Numbered from the stretch's first letter, positions 15,815 through 24,039 are shown. The stretch: DNA of 64,000 nt from an actinobacterium LLX17 (GCA_000471045.1 KI301992.1:2936940-3000939); one strand, 5' to 3'. Program-made: numbers and translations. Notes: generated from the letters alone by a model not told the origin.

Positions 15815-15928
15815 GTGACGATGACGCAGCTGATTGCCCGCCCCGACCCCCGTAGGTTTAAGCGCTCTCGCGTGCGGCTCGCTGCCGGGGCGCTTGCGAT
15901 GTCGGTGTCTGTGCGCGAGGCCGCATGA
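15815..15928 (+). CDS. Possible 37-residue peptide
   Basis: A short frame starting GTG ACG ATG ACG with a very good ribosome site (GGGAGGA, 7 nt spacing). The peptide has a basic stretch (RRFKRSRVR) followed by a small hydrophobic run (LAAGALAMSVSV), like a signal peptide without a cargo. It lies 121 nt after palindrome F, within the distance range seen for other genes in this regulon. It may be a true small gene, a leader peptide of the PucR gene at 15978, or the remnant of a secreted protein. No homologue is known to me. Confidence 0.35.
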   Translation: MTMTQLIARPDPRRFKRSRVRLAAGALAMSVSVREAA

Positions 15929-15977
15929 GGCAGCTTCGATCGCCCCGCCCTAGCCCCCACGCGCCTGTCGTAATACT

Positions 15978-17264
15978 GTGACGCGTGACACATCGGCAGG
16001 TGGGGGTGGCCTCGGTGGCAAGGACGACTGGCGCGAAGCACTGCGTCCCTTGATGACCCAGCCTGCCGCGTCCCCCTTGCCGCCCGTGGCCGAGTTCGCC
16101 CGCCGGGCCCGGCCGCACGTGCCGGCCGTCGCGCAGACCGTCAGCGTTCATGTGGCTCGCGCGATCGGCCAGTACGCCGACGCCGCCGGACACGGCCGAC
16201 AGCTCGTCGAGGACGCCGTGGCCGCCGCGCTGCACGAGTTCCTCGACCTCTTCGACGGCATGCCGCACCGCGACCGAGCCGTGGGTCGTCAGTTCCGGGC
16301 TCTTGGCCAACGGCACGCTGCCCGCCACGACGACGTGTCGAGCCTCTATGCCGCGCTGCTCGTTGCCGGCACCCACCTGCCGTCGAGCCTGGTGGACGCC
16401 GGCGGTCCCTCCGTCGACGATCCCGCGGTGCTCGGCCGACTGTCGGCCGCCTCCCACCGCTACCTCGCACACCTGACCGACGAGATCTCCACCGGCTTCG
16501 CCGTCGCCCGCCGCCGGTTCGACCACGACCTCAGCCGTCGACGCCTGGCTGAGCAGCTGCTGACCGGCCGCGCGCAGGAACGCGACACCAGCGACGAGAC
16601 CACCATCCGGAAGCTGCCCGCCGAGCTCGTCGTGCTCGTGGTCGACGCCGGCGAGCAGGCTGCCCCGGAGCCACCCGAGGCGCTCAGTGACGCGCTGGTG
16701 CTGCGCCGGGGGAACCAGGTGGTCGCCCTCGTTGAGCCGGCGGACGCCATCGCCGCCGTCGAGACGTTGTCCGAGGGGAACGACGTCCGGGTCGGCGTCA
16801 GCTGGCCGGTCGAGCCGGCGGCCGTGCCCGCCGCCTACCGCTGGGCGCGCCGCGTCATCACCCTGGCCCGCCGGGGCATCGTCGCCGACCAGCCCGTCCT
16901 CGACTGCGCCGAGCACCGCACCCAGATCTGGCTGCACGCCGAGCCCGAGCTGCGCCAGCGCCTGTGTCAGGACATGCTCGCCCCGCTGCTGGCCGAGACC
17001 CCCAACTCCCGCGAGATCCTGTCCGAGACGCTGCTGGCCTGGCTGGAGTCGCGCGACAGTGCTCCCGCCATCGCTGCCCGCCTCGGCGTGCACGCCCAGA
17101 CCGTCCGCTACCGCTGGAAGCGCATCAACGAGCTGTTCGGCGAGGACCTCCACGACCCTGAGTTCGTCGTGCAGATCACCATGCTGCTGAAGGCGAGCGT
17201 GCCCCTGTGGAAGGCCGGTGACCAGCGCGACTTCGAGCGCTTCCAGACCGAGGCGGTGCGGTGA
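15978..17264 (+). CDS. PucR-family transcriptional regulator (paralogue 2)
   Basis: A 428-residue regulator. The C-terminal HTH is clear: SREILSETLLAWLES, then SAPAIAARLGVHAQTVRYRWKRINELFGEDL, the classic PucR/CdaR pattern. The N-terminal 170 residues are helical and the middle region is a degenerate GGDEF-like fold, as in paralogue 1. The start is uncertain: GTG 15978 gives the longest protein but overlaps TAATACT, and ATG 16053 is an alternative. Its stop overlaps the GTG start of a P-type ATPase remnant (GTGA at 17261-17264), so the two proteins are made together. It shares INELFGEDL with the ELFGDRL segment of paralogue 1. Confidence 0.87.
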   Translation: MTRDTSAGGGGLGGKDDWREALRPLMTQPAASPLPPVAEFARRARPHVPAVAQTVSVHVARAIGQYADAAGHGRQLVEDAVAAALHEFLDLFDGMPHRDRAVGRQFRALGQRHAARHDDVSSLYAALLVAGTHLPSSLVDAGGPSVDDPAVLGRLSAASHRYLAHLTDEISTGFAVARRRFDHDLSRRRLAEQLLTGRAQERDTSDETTIRKLPAELVVLVVDAGEQAAPEPPEALSDALVLRRGNQVVALVEPADAIAAVETLSEGNDVRVGVSWPVEPAAVPAAYRWARRVITLARRGIVADQPVLDCAEHRTQIWLHAEPELRQRLCQDMLAPLLAETPNSREILSETLLAWLESRDSAPAIAARLGVHAQTVRYRWKRINELFGEDLHDPEFVVQITMLLKASVPLWKAGDQRDFERFQTEAVR

Positions 17265-18292
17265 ACGACGTGCTCGACGGCTACGGGATCCTCGCCCTGC
17301 TGGTCGTGATCGCTGCCGGTGTGGGCGCCTGGTTCGCGGCCCGCCCGATGGTGCTCGCCTCGGCGCACCGCCGTTCCGGCGACGCTCGCGCCCGCGTGCT
17401 GGGCAAGCAGGCGCTCGACGTGCTCGAGCGGCTCGACACCGTGGTGCTCGACCCCGTCGGCACCGTCACCGCCGGTGAGCTGAGCGTGGTCTCGGTCGAC
17501 CCGCTCGACCCCACGCACGATCGCAACCTGCGATGGTTCGCCGGGGCCCTGCAGCACACCGCCGACGACCCCGTCGCCAAGGCCATCGCCCGGCTCGCCG
17601 TGCGGGGCATCGTCACCGACGTGCAGCACGAGCCCGGCATCGGCACCACCGGCCGGGTCGACCGACACCCCGTGCGCGTGGGCAACCCCGACTGGATCGG
17701 TGTCGACGCCCCCGACGACGGCTGGGGCCGCACCGTCGCCGTGGAGGTGGACGGCCGGGCCATGGGCCACATCACCGTGGCCGACACCGTGCGCCCCCAG
17801 GCCGGTTCCGCCACCGCGACCCTCACCGAGAGCGGCATGCGGGTGCTGGTGGTCGCGCCCAGCGAGGCGAAGGCGAAGCACCTGAGCGCCGCGGTGCAGA
17901 CCGCCGAGGTGGTCGTCGCGCCGATCTCGGATCCAGCCTTCGTCCGCGGCCTGCGCGGCGACGGGAACGTGGTCGCCGTGGTGGGTCGCGCCGGACACTC
18001 GTCCGTCCCGCTCGACGCCGGCGACCTCACCGTCAGCGACGCCGTCGTCAACACACCGGCGGCCGTCGACATGGCCGACGTCGCGGTGCACCACGTGGCC
18101 TCCGTGCTGGTGATGCTGCGCGGAGCCTTGTCACGCGTGCGTGCCGCCCGGCGGGCCGTCGTGGCGGTGACGGCCCTTGCGCTCCTCGGGCTGGTGCTCA
18201 CGCCGTCGGGCTGGATCGATCTCTGTGTCCTCGTGGCCGCCCTCATCGCCCTACCGATAGCCCTCACCGCCCCACTCCTCCGCTGGCGGTAG
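17261..18292 (+). CDS. Degenerate P-type ATPase-like membrane protein coupled to PucR 2
   Basis: A 343-residue protein resembling only the phosphorylation/nucleotide part and the last membrane helices of a heavy-metal P-type ATPase. The phosphorylation motif DKTGTLT appears as DPVGTVT (near residue 64): the aspartate stays but Lys and Thr are lost. The region MGHITVADTVRPQAGSATATLTESGMRVLVVAPSE matches the hinge segment, and the late helices (VLVMLRGALSRVRAARRAVVAV...) match the C-terminal pair. The actuator domain and most transport helices are absent; one N-terminal helix is present. It probably cannot pump ions. Overlap with the PucR stop suggests a sensory or scaffold role for the regulator. 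This is inference. Confidence 0.7.
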   Translation: MNDVLDGYGILALLVVIAAGVGAWFAARPMVLASAHRRSGDARARVLGKQALDVLERLDTVVLDPVGTVTAGELSVVSVDPLDPTHDRNLRWFAGALQHTADDPVAKAIARLAVRGIVTDVQHEPGIGTTGRVDRHPVRVGNPDWIGVDAPDDGWGRTVAVEVDGRAMGHITVADTVRPQAGSATATLTESGMRVLVVAPSEAKAKHLSAAVQTAEVVVAPISDPAFVRGLRGDGNVVAVVGRAGHSSVPLDAGDLTVSDAVVNTPAAVDMADVAVHHVASVLVMLRGALSRVRAARRAVVAVTALALLGLVLTPSGWIDLCVLVAALIALPIALTAPLLRWR

Positions 18293-18395
18293 GACTTTCC
18301 ACAGGCCTTCCTTCTCGTCGCGCTGTGCGTCTGTCGTTCTTCGTAGGCTGCTTGTGGCCTCGAGGGGACGGGGTCAGACTGGAGAGGTGATCACG

Positions 18396-18644
18396 TTGCC
18401 GCTGGAGACCTGGGTCTCGATCGGGACCCTTCTAGGTGTCGGTTTGTCCCTGGCTGGTCTGATGCTCGCCACCACCCGGAGCCTGCGGACCGAGCTCAAG
18501 GGCGACATTGCCGAGCTGCGGACTGAACTGAAGAGCGATGTCGCTGAGCTGCGCACCGTGGTGGATCGGCTCGATGAACGCGTCTATGCCCTCGCCACCG
18601 GCCAGGCGCCACGCCCGCTGATCGTGCCGCGCTCTCGCGACTGA
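18396..18644 (+). CDS. Small membrane protein with coiled coil
   Basis: An 82-residue protein: one membrane helix (WVSIGTLLGVGLSLAGLMLAT) followed by a coiled coil built from an 11-residue repeat (RTELKGDIAEL / RTELKSDVAEL / RTVVDRLDERV). The TTG at 18396 is preferred because GGAGAGG lies 8 nt upstream; GTG 18387 would sit on the ribosome site. Similar small proteins of unknown function are widespread. It lies 103 nt after the P-type ATPase remnant and ends just before palindrome G. Confidence 0.7.
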   Translation: MPLETWVSIGTLLGVGLSLAGLMLATTRSLRTELKGDIAELRTELKSDVAELRTVVDRLDERVYALATGQAPRPLIVPRSRD

Positions 18645-18650
18645 CGACAG

Positions 18651-18676
18651 AGCTTTGTCGCCCGGCTTACAAGAAA
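18651..18676. promoter_or_regulatory. TTGTCA/TGACAA palindrome, site G (weak)
   Basis: Right arm TTACAAGAAA is close to consensus; the left arm AGCTTTGTCG is degraded. It is the only copy without a start codon at the usual distance. Confidence 0.45.
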
Positions 18677-18908
18677 TGGGCTGTGCCCGTGCGGCTCACG
18701 GTAGCGTCTGATGGCTGCTCAAGGTAGCGTAGCGAGGCTGCTAACGGTATGGTCCGCCCACTTCGTCCCTCGTGCGGACTGTCGACCACGAGCTCGACGA
18801 TCCGGTGCAGAGGTCCCTCCTCGGGGCGGACCCAGGCTTTCGTGACGCACCCGCTCTAGGCACCCTGCTGACAACGTCACGCTCAGCGCGCCCGCCGCCG
18901 GAGTGACG

Positions 18909-18934
18909 TTTCTTGTCACGCGGCTGACAAGAAA
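18909..18934. promoter_or_regulatory. TTGTCA/TGACAA palindrome, site H (best copy)
   Basis: Perfect 10-bp arms TTTCTTGTCA and TGACAAGAAA around CGCGGC, 126 nt upstream of the PucR gene at 19061. This copy defines the consensus. Confidence 0.8.
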
Positions 18935-19060
18935 CGGGCCGCAGCGGGCCGATCCTGGGCCGAACCCTTGAGTGAGCCCGTGAAGCTGTGACTCAATCCT
19001 CGGGTCGCCCCCGCACGTGGGTGATCGGGAGCGCACGGCTGCGCGGAGGGAGGTGCTGAG

Positions 19061-20167
19061 ATGACCGTCGAAGCCCTGGCGAACGTGACGACGCCTGCAC
19101 CGATGGCGCCGAGCGCCCTGCGTTCGACGAGCCTCGTCTTCCTGCAGCGCCGCATCGTCCGGGCCGTCGCCCGCGTCACCGACGACCCGTCCGACCTCAT
19201 GGTGCGGCGCGCCGTGACTCTCTCGGTCGATGCCTTCCTGCGAGCCGACGGCCGACCCGAGCCCGCCGCCGCTCGCACCCGTCTGATGATGCGCCAGCTG
19301 GGCGCCGAGCAGTTCTGCGCCGGCCGCACCGTCGAGGAGGTCGACGCCGTCTTCGGCCGCATTCACGGCATCGTGCTGGGCGCCGTCACCCAGCTCGTGG
19401 GCAGCGACGTCGTGGGCCAGCGCATGCTGTCGTTCCGCTTCCGCCTCAAGCAGTTCCTGCACTTGCAGTGCCAGCACACCGTCGGCGGCCTGCTCGACGA
19501 ACGCACCCGCCAGCTGCGCGGAGGCGTCGCCAGCCACGTGCCCCGCGGTAGCGCCGGGCTCAGCGGCCCTCCGCGCGACGGACTCTGGCGAGCCGTCGTG
19601 TCGGTCGACCTCGACCTGCCCGAGGCGCTCCGCCGCGATCCGCTGGTCGTCACGCAGTCCTCGCCGCTCGAGGCGCTGGTGCCGGCCTCCTTCGAGCTCG
19701 ATCACCTGGCCGAGCTGCTGACCGATCAGGTCGTCATCGGCCCCGCCACCTCGTGGACGCGGGCTCCGCAGGCCACCGCGCTGGCCTGGCGCGGTGCCGG
19801 GCTGCTTCGGGAGGGGTTGGCGTTCGATGACCGGTTGATGGTGCCGTGCTCCGACCTCGCCGGCGCCTTGCTGGTCAGCGGCAACACGGTGATGTCCGAC
19901 CTGCTCGTCACCAAGCACCTCAGCGATCTCGGGGCCGTGCAGCCGGCCCGCCGCGCCGACCTGGCTGAGGCGCTGCTGCACTGGCTCGAGCGCAACCTGC
20001 CCGCCAACACGCTCGCCCGCGAGCTGGGCATCCCGCCGCAGACCTTCCACGGGCGGCTCAACGCCGCGCGCGACCTGGTGGGCGACGCGATCGACGACCC
20101 GGCCCAACGGCTCGAGCTGATCGTCGCCCTCCGCGCCGCCATCCCCCACTGGAACCTCGTCGACTGA
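19061..20167 (+). CDS. Divergent PucR-like regulator (paralogue 3)
   Basis: A 368-residue regulator whose last 70 residues fit the PucR-type HTH (ADLAEALLHWLERNLPANTLARELGIPPQTFHGRLNAARDLVG ... LIVALRAAIPHW). The rest is helical and diverges from paralogues 1 and 2; the middle domain is shorter. ATG 19061 follows GGGAGG at good spacing. Palindrome H, the best copy, lies 126 nt upstream, the same geometry as for PucR 1. The following gene (20251) is a biotin-carboxylase remnant with its own leaderless promoter. The signal sensed is unknown; autoregulation through site H is likely but inferred. Confidence 0.8.
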   Translation: MTVEALANVTTPAPMAPSALRSTSLVFLQRRIVRAVARVTDDPSDLMVRRAVTLSVDAFLRADGRPEPAAARTRLMMRQLGAEQFCAGRTVEEVDAVFGRIHGIVLGAVTQLVGSDVVGQRMLSFRFRLKQFLHLQCQHTVGGLLDERTRQLRGGVASHVPRGSAGLSGPPRDGLWRAVVSVDLDLPEALRRDPLVVTQSSPLEALVPASFELDHLAELLTDQVVIGPATSWTRAPQATALAWRGAGLLREGLAFDDRLMVPCSDLAGALLVSGNTVMSDLLVTKHLSDLGAVQPARRADLAEALLHWLERNLPANTLARELGIPPQTFHGRLNAARDLVGDAIDDPAQRLELIVALRAAIPHWNLVD

Positions 20168-20237
20168 ACGGTTGGACCCATCCCACAACGGTTGCTGACG
20201 TTTGCTTGGGGTTGGTGCGCAGGTCACGTGGGGTGCC

Positions 20238-20243
20238 TAGCGT
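20238..20243 (+). promoter_or_regulatory. Leaderless -10 element TAGCGT
   Basis: TAGCGT ends 7 nt before ATG 20251, the spacing of a promoter whose transcript starts at the start codon. Confidence 0.5.
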
Positions 20244-20250
20244 CGGGACG

Positions 20251-21222
20251 ATGTTCCAGATCCTTGCCGTGGCCGACTCCGGAGTGCTGGCCCGCCGCGT
20301 GACCGTGGCGGCGCACGAGCTCGGCATCGTCGTGCTGCCCGAGGACCCGTTCGACGGTGAGGCCGCAGCGATCGTCGCCCGTGCGGTTGCCGCCGGCGGC
20401 CAAGCCATCCACCCGGGGGAGGCGCCGGTGGGCGCGCAGCTGGCGCTCGCGCGCGCTGCCGAAGCCGCAGGTCTGATCTTCGTCGGCGCCAGCGCCTCGG
20501 CTCTCGCCCCGCTCGCCGGCCCCGGCGCGCTCGACAACGCGGTGTCGGAGCTCGGCATCGGACGGGTGACGGGTGACGACGGCGGCCGTCGCATCGAGGT
20601 CCAGGTGCTGGCCGACCGCGACGGGGAGATCGTGCACCTGCGCGAGCGCGAGATCACCGGCGGAGGCGACACCGTGCTGGCGCCAGCCCCTCGCCTGGCC
20701 GGCACGGTGCGCTCCGGTCTGTGTCGTGATGCTGTTCGCATCGTCGGCCGTCTCGGGCTCACCGGTGCCGTGACCGTGGTCTTCACGGTGGTCGACGACG
20801 AGTACCACGTGGCCGACGTGCTGCCTGGCCTGCAGCTGGCCCACACGGTGACCGAGGAGGTCACCAACCTCGACCTCGTGCAGGCCCAGCTGCACCTCGC
20901 CGACGGTGCGCGGCTCACCGACCTGGGCCTCACCCAGGACGCGGTCCACGTGCGCGGCGTCGCCATCCAGTGCCGGGTCACGGCCGACGACGCTCGTGGC
21001 ACCGCGCGCCGCCTGCCGGGTGGCCCCGGGGTGCGGATCGACGGAGAGCGATCTCGCGAGCGCGTGGCCGACGTGATGGCGGCCATGACCTGTCGAGGTC
21101 GCGACCTGGTGCAGGCGATGCGACGCACCCGCCGCGCGTTGGGCGAGTTCGAGGTGCACGGGTCGGCGACCAACCTGCCGGCGCTGCAGCACGCGCTCGC
21201 CGGTTCGGAGTCCGCACCCTGA
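20251..21222 (+). CDS. Degenerate biotin carboxylase-like protein
   Basis: A 323-residue protein recalling biotin carboxylase/acyl-CoA carboxylase alpha chains but with the centre removed. The N-terminal domain is recognisable (MFQILAVADSGVLARRVTVAAHELGI; GQAIHPGEAPVG; GLIFVGAS); then the ATP-grasp lid and glycine-rich loop are missing and the frame resumes at RIEVQVLADRDGEIVHLRERE, VADVLPGLQLAHTVTEEVTNLDLV and AIQCRVTADDA. The usual EMNPRLQVEH is VLPGLQLAH, so metal-binding Glu/Asn and the catalytic Arg are lost. No biotin-carrier domain. It is very unlikely to carboxylate anything. It follows PucR 3 by 83 nt; I infer a ligand-binding or sensor role. Leaderless start from TAGCGT. Confidence 0.75.
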   Translation: MFQILAVADSGVLARRVTVAAHELGIVVLPEDPFDGEAAAIVARAVAAGGQAIHPGEAPVGAQLALARAAEAAGLIFVGASASALAPLAGPGALDNAVSELGIGRVTGDDGGRRIEVQVLADRDGEIVHLREREITGGGDTVLAPAPRLAGTVRSGLCRDAVRIVGRLGLTGAVTVVFTVVDDEYHVADVLPGLQLAHTVTEEVTNLDLVQAQLHLADGARLTDLGLTQDAVHVRGVAIQCRVTADDARGTARRLPGGPGVRIDGERSRERVADVMAAMTCRGRDLVQAMRRTRRALGEFEVHGSATNLPALQHALAGSESAP

Positions 21223-21238
21223 CGAGCGGGGGAACCCA

Positions 21239-21264
21239 CTTCTTGTCACCCGCGTGACAAGAAA
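21239..21264. promoter_or_regulatory. TTGTCA/TGACAA palindrome, site I
   Basis: Arms CTTCTTGTCA and TGACAAGAAA around CCCGCG (nine of ten arm pairs), 154 nt upstream of the cyclase gene at 21419. It is the last copy in the window. Confidence 0.75.
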
Positions 21265-21418
21265 GTGATCCGATCGGGCCGGCCACAGGATCAATCCCCG
21301 CAATCGCTGGATCCGAGCCCAGGGTCCGCCTAGGTTCTTCCTAGGCACCGAACCACCGTGGGGGCGGCTCGGTGCCGCCCTACCACCGCGCATCGAGAAG
21401 AGGTGCGAGGATGCGGAC

Positions 21419-22243
21419 GTGAGCGTGCTGGAGATCGTCCTGCTGGTGCTGCTCCTTGGCGCCGGCACGTACGCGATCGTCGTGCGTTCGCAGCTGACCC
21501 GGGCGCGCATGCAGGTGCGCCGGCTCGAGGCCGAGCGGGAGGCGCGCGACCCGCACCGCCGGCGTCGCCGCCGCCCCGCACCGCTGGTCGTGCGCCGCGC
21601 CGAGAAGGCGGTCAAGGCCGTGGCCGAGTCCGCCGACATCCTGCGCACCCGGGGCGTCACCGGCCTCGTCGCGTCCTCGATCGAGGAGCTGACCGAGTGG
21701 GTGCGCGAGGACCGCGTGGCCGTGCAGCGCGTCGCCGCGCCCGACGGCACGGTGACCGTCTTCTTCAGTGACATCGAGAGCTCCACCCAGCTGAACGAGG
21801 AGCTCGGCGACCGGGCGTTCCTCAAGGTGCTGGCCAAGCACGACGAGGTGGTCCGCACCGCCATCGAGACCCATGGCGGGCACGTGGTCAAGACCCAGGG
21901 CGACGGGTTCATGGTGGTGTTCCGGCACGCCTCCGACGGGGTGCGGGCGGCGCTGGCCATCCAGGAACGGTTGGGGCGCGAGCGCGGACGCCTCCGCACG
22001 CACGAGGTGGCGGTGCGCATCGGCCTGCACCGCGGCGCCGTCGTCGCCCGCGACGGTGACTACTTCGGGCGCAACGTGGCGCTGGCCGCCCGCGTGGCGG
22101 CCGTGGCGTCCGGCGGTGAGGTGCTGGTGAGCGACGAGCTGCGCGAGGCGCTGATCGACGACTCCGAGATCGTCTTCACCGACGTGCGCGAGGTCGAGCT
22201 GAAGGGCTTCACCGGCACCCACCGCCTCTGGCTGGTCGGGTGA
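21419..22243 (+). CDS. Membrane-anchored class III adenylate/guanylate cyclase
   Basis: A 274-residue enzyme expected to make cAMP or cGMP. One N-terminal membrane helix (VLEIVLLVLLLGAGTYAIVV), a basic linker, then the cyclase domain (about residues 105-274). Metal-binding aspartates lie in FFSDIESST and KTQGDGFMVVF; the transition-state Asn/Arg lie in GRNVALAARV; the lysine in VKTQGDG would contact adenine. Full set of catalytic residues, so it should be active. GTG 21419 follows GAGG. Palindrome I is 154 nt upstream, which places a second-messenger enzyme in the same putative regulon as the PucR genes. Confidence 0.9.
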   Translation: MSVLEIVLLVLLLGAGTYAIVVRSQLTRARMQVRRLEAEREARDPHRRRRRRPAPLVVRRAEKAVKAVAESADILRTRGVTGLVASSIEELTEWVREDRVAVQRVAAPDGTVTVFFSDIESSTQLNEELGDRAFLKVLAKHDEVVRTAIETHGGHVVKTQGDGFMVVFRHASDGVRAALAIQERLGRERGRLRTHEVAVRIGLHRGAVVARDGDYFGRNVALAARVAAVASGGEVLVSDELREALIDDSEIVFTDVREVELKGFTGTHRLWLVG

Positions 22244-22256
22244 GCGCGCTCAGTCC

Positions 22257-22312
22257 CCGCTGAGTGTCACGTTTCGGTCGCGGATCGGGCCATTTCGCGA
22301 CCGAACTGTGTC
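22257..22312. repeat. CGCTGAGTGTCAC palindromic repeat, copy 1
   Basis: Starts CGCTGAGTGTCACG, with inner arms GGTCGCG and CGCGACC. It lies between convergent genes and is shorter at its right end than the copies at 26006, 27116 and 34921. The following 50 nt before the stop at 22370 hold nothing recognised. Confidence 0.75.
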
Positions 22313-22369
22313 CCCCAAGCACTCCGCTTCGCTCCGTGCAGGGAGGTGCCCCCGCCTCAGCGCCGACGG

Positions 22370-23914
22370 TCAGTTGACCTGGCGGTCGTGGCCTTCCCAG
22401 AACTCCTGGCGGAGCTTGAACTTCTGCAGCTTGCCGGTGGCGGTGCGCACCAGCTCGTCGCGGAAGTCGATCCGCTTGGGGCACTTGTAGCCGGCCAGGT
22501 GCTGGCGGCAGTGCGTGATGAGGTCCTCGGCCGTCGGGGCGTCGACGTCCGGGTCGACGACCACGAGGGCCGTGACCATCTCGCCCCACTTCTCGTCGGG
22601 GATGCCGATGACCGCGGCCTCGCGCACCGCGTCGTGCGACATCAGCGCATCCTCCACCTCGATCGACGACACGTTCTCGCCGCCGGTGATGATGACGTCC
22701 TTCTTGCGGTCGGCGATCGTCACGTAGCCGTCCTCGAAGGTGCCGCCGTCGCCGGTGTGGAACCAGCCGCCCCTCTGCGCCTCCTCGGTGGCCTCGGGGT
22801 TATCCCAGTACGACGCGAGGTTGTGGTTCGACTGCGCCAGCACCTCGCCGGTGTCGTCGACCATGATCCGCACGCCCACCGCCGGAGCGCCCTGCTTGCC
22901 CAGCATCCGCGCCTGCTCCTCGCCAGGCAGGTCGTCCCACTCCTCACGCATCCGCGACATGGTCAGCAGGGGCGCGGTCTCGGTGAGGCCGTAGATCTGG
23001 ATGAACTCCCAGCCCAGCTCCTCGCGCACCCGCTCGATCGTGCGGGTGGGCGGGGGAGCGCCGGCCACGATGATGCGCACGCGGTCGCGGCCGGGGATCT
23101 CGCCGTCCCACGACTTCGCTGCGTCCAGTGCCGCGGCGACGACGGCCGGCGCGGCACAGAGATAGGTGACGCCGTGCTCGTCGATGCGGCGCAGGATCTC
23201 GGCACCGTCGATCTGCCGGATCACCACGTGCGTGACGCCCATCGCGGTGGCGGCGAACGGGTGGCCCCAGCCGTTCGCGTGGAACATCGGCAGCGTGTGC
23301 AGGTAGACGTCGCGGTCCGAGACCGACGCCTGCCAGCCGAAGACCGTCGCGTTGAGCCAGTTGTTGCGGTGCGTCAGCTGCACGCCCTTGGGCCGCGCGG
23401 TGGTGCCGGAGGTGTAGTTGATGGTGGCCGTGGCGTTCTCCTTGTCGACCGCGTCGGCCTCCCACGGCTGCGGCTCGGCCGTCGAGCCCCAGATCTTGTC
23501 GTCGTCCTCGCCCAGCACGAAGACGTGCTCGACGTCCAGCTCGTCGACGAGGTGGCGCAGGTCCGGATCGACCATCACGACCTGCGAACCGGAGTGCTCG
23601 ACGATGTACTGGATCTCGGCCACCGCCAGGCGGAAGTTGACCGGCACCAGCACGCGGCCCCAGCCCGAGACGCCGAAGAACGAGCACAGCATCCGGGCCG
23701 AGTTCTGCGAGACGATCGCGACGCGACCGCCCACGGGCACGCCCAGCTCGTCGAGCGTGGCGGCCTGGCGGCGGGCCCGGCGGCCCAGCTCAGCGTAGGT
23801 GACCGAGCCCCACGACTCGGCGGGCTGGTCGGGCTCGTCGACGACGGCGATGCGGTCGGGATAGACCGTGGTGGCGCGATCGAGGAAGTCCATGACGGTG
23901 AGCGGGAAGAACAC
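22370..23914 (-). CDS. Fatty-acid/acyl-CoA synthetase (AMP-forming)
   Basis: A 514-residue member of the ANL superfamily; it activates a carboxylic acid with ATP and attaches CoA. The P-loop reads YTSGTTARPKGV, the A5 motif YGLTETAP, the A7/A8 motifs WFHTGDGGTFEDGYVTIADRKKD and the C-terminal lysine motif TATGKLQKF. The acid substrate cannot be read from sequence; neighbours (3-hydroxyacyl-CoA dehydrogenase, thioesterase) point to medium or long acyl chains. GTG 23914 is chosen for its GGAGG 5-6 nt upstream; upstream in-frame codons lack a site and add a proline/arginine-rich tail unlike the family. Confidence 0.92.
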   Translation of the reverse strand: MFFPLTVMDFLDRATTVYPDRIAVVDEPDQPAESWGSVTYAELGRRARRQAATLDELGVPVGGRVAIVSQNSARMLCSFFGVSGWGRVLVPVNFRLAVAEIQYIVEHSGSQVVMVDPDLRHLVDELDVEHVFVLGEDDDKIWGSTAEPQPWEADAVDKENATATINYTSGTTARPKGVQLTHRNNWLNATVFGWQASVSDRDVYLHTLPMFHANGWGHPFAATAMGVTHVVIRQIDGAEILRRIDEHGVTYLCAAPAVVAAALDAAKSWDGEIPGRDRVRIIVAGAPPPTRTIERVREELGWEFIQIYGLTETAPLLTMSRMREEWDDLPGEEQARMLGKQGAPAVGVRIMVDDTGEVLAQSNHNLASYWDNPEATEEAQRGGWFHTGDGGTFEDGYVTIADRKKDVIITGGENVSSIEVEDALMSHDAVREAAVIGIPDEKWGEMVTALVVVDPDVDAPTAEDLITHCRQHLAGYKCPKRIDFRDELVRTATGKLQKFKLRQEFWEGHDRQVN

Positions 23915-24027
23915 TGATACCTCCGACGTGGCGTGGGTCACCCCATCCTGCCGGTCCGGCGGGTCGCGGGCGAGCCCGGGTGGAGGGGCGTCCGACGAGC
24001 GGTCGCGGGGCTGCGCCGAGCGGCCGG

Positions 24028-24033
24028 TACGGT
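24028..24033 (+). promoter_or_regulatory. Leaderless -10 element TACGGT
   Basis: TACGGT ends 6 nt before GTG 24040, which decides the start of the thioesterase. Confidence 0.5.
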
Positions 24034-24039
24034 GCGACG

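Larger units (their letters stand above)
18645..19060. promoter_or_regulatory. Regulatory region upstream of PucR 3
   Basis: A 416-nt gap with palindromes G and H. Between them nothing coding is supported. Confidence 0.6.

Noticed and set aside
18711..18845. A 44-codon frame starting ATG after TAGCGT
   Set aside because: Only 3 nt separate the -10-like element from the ATG, there is no ribosome site and the peptide is arginine-rich without structure.
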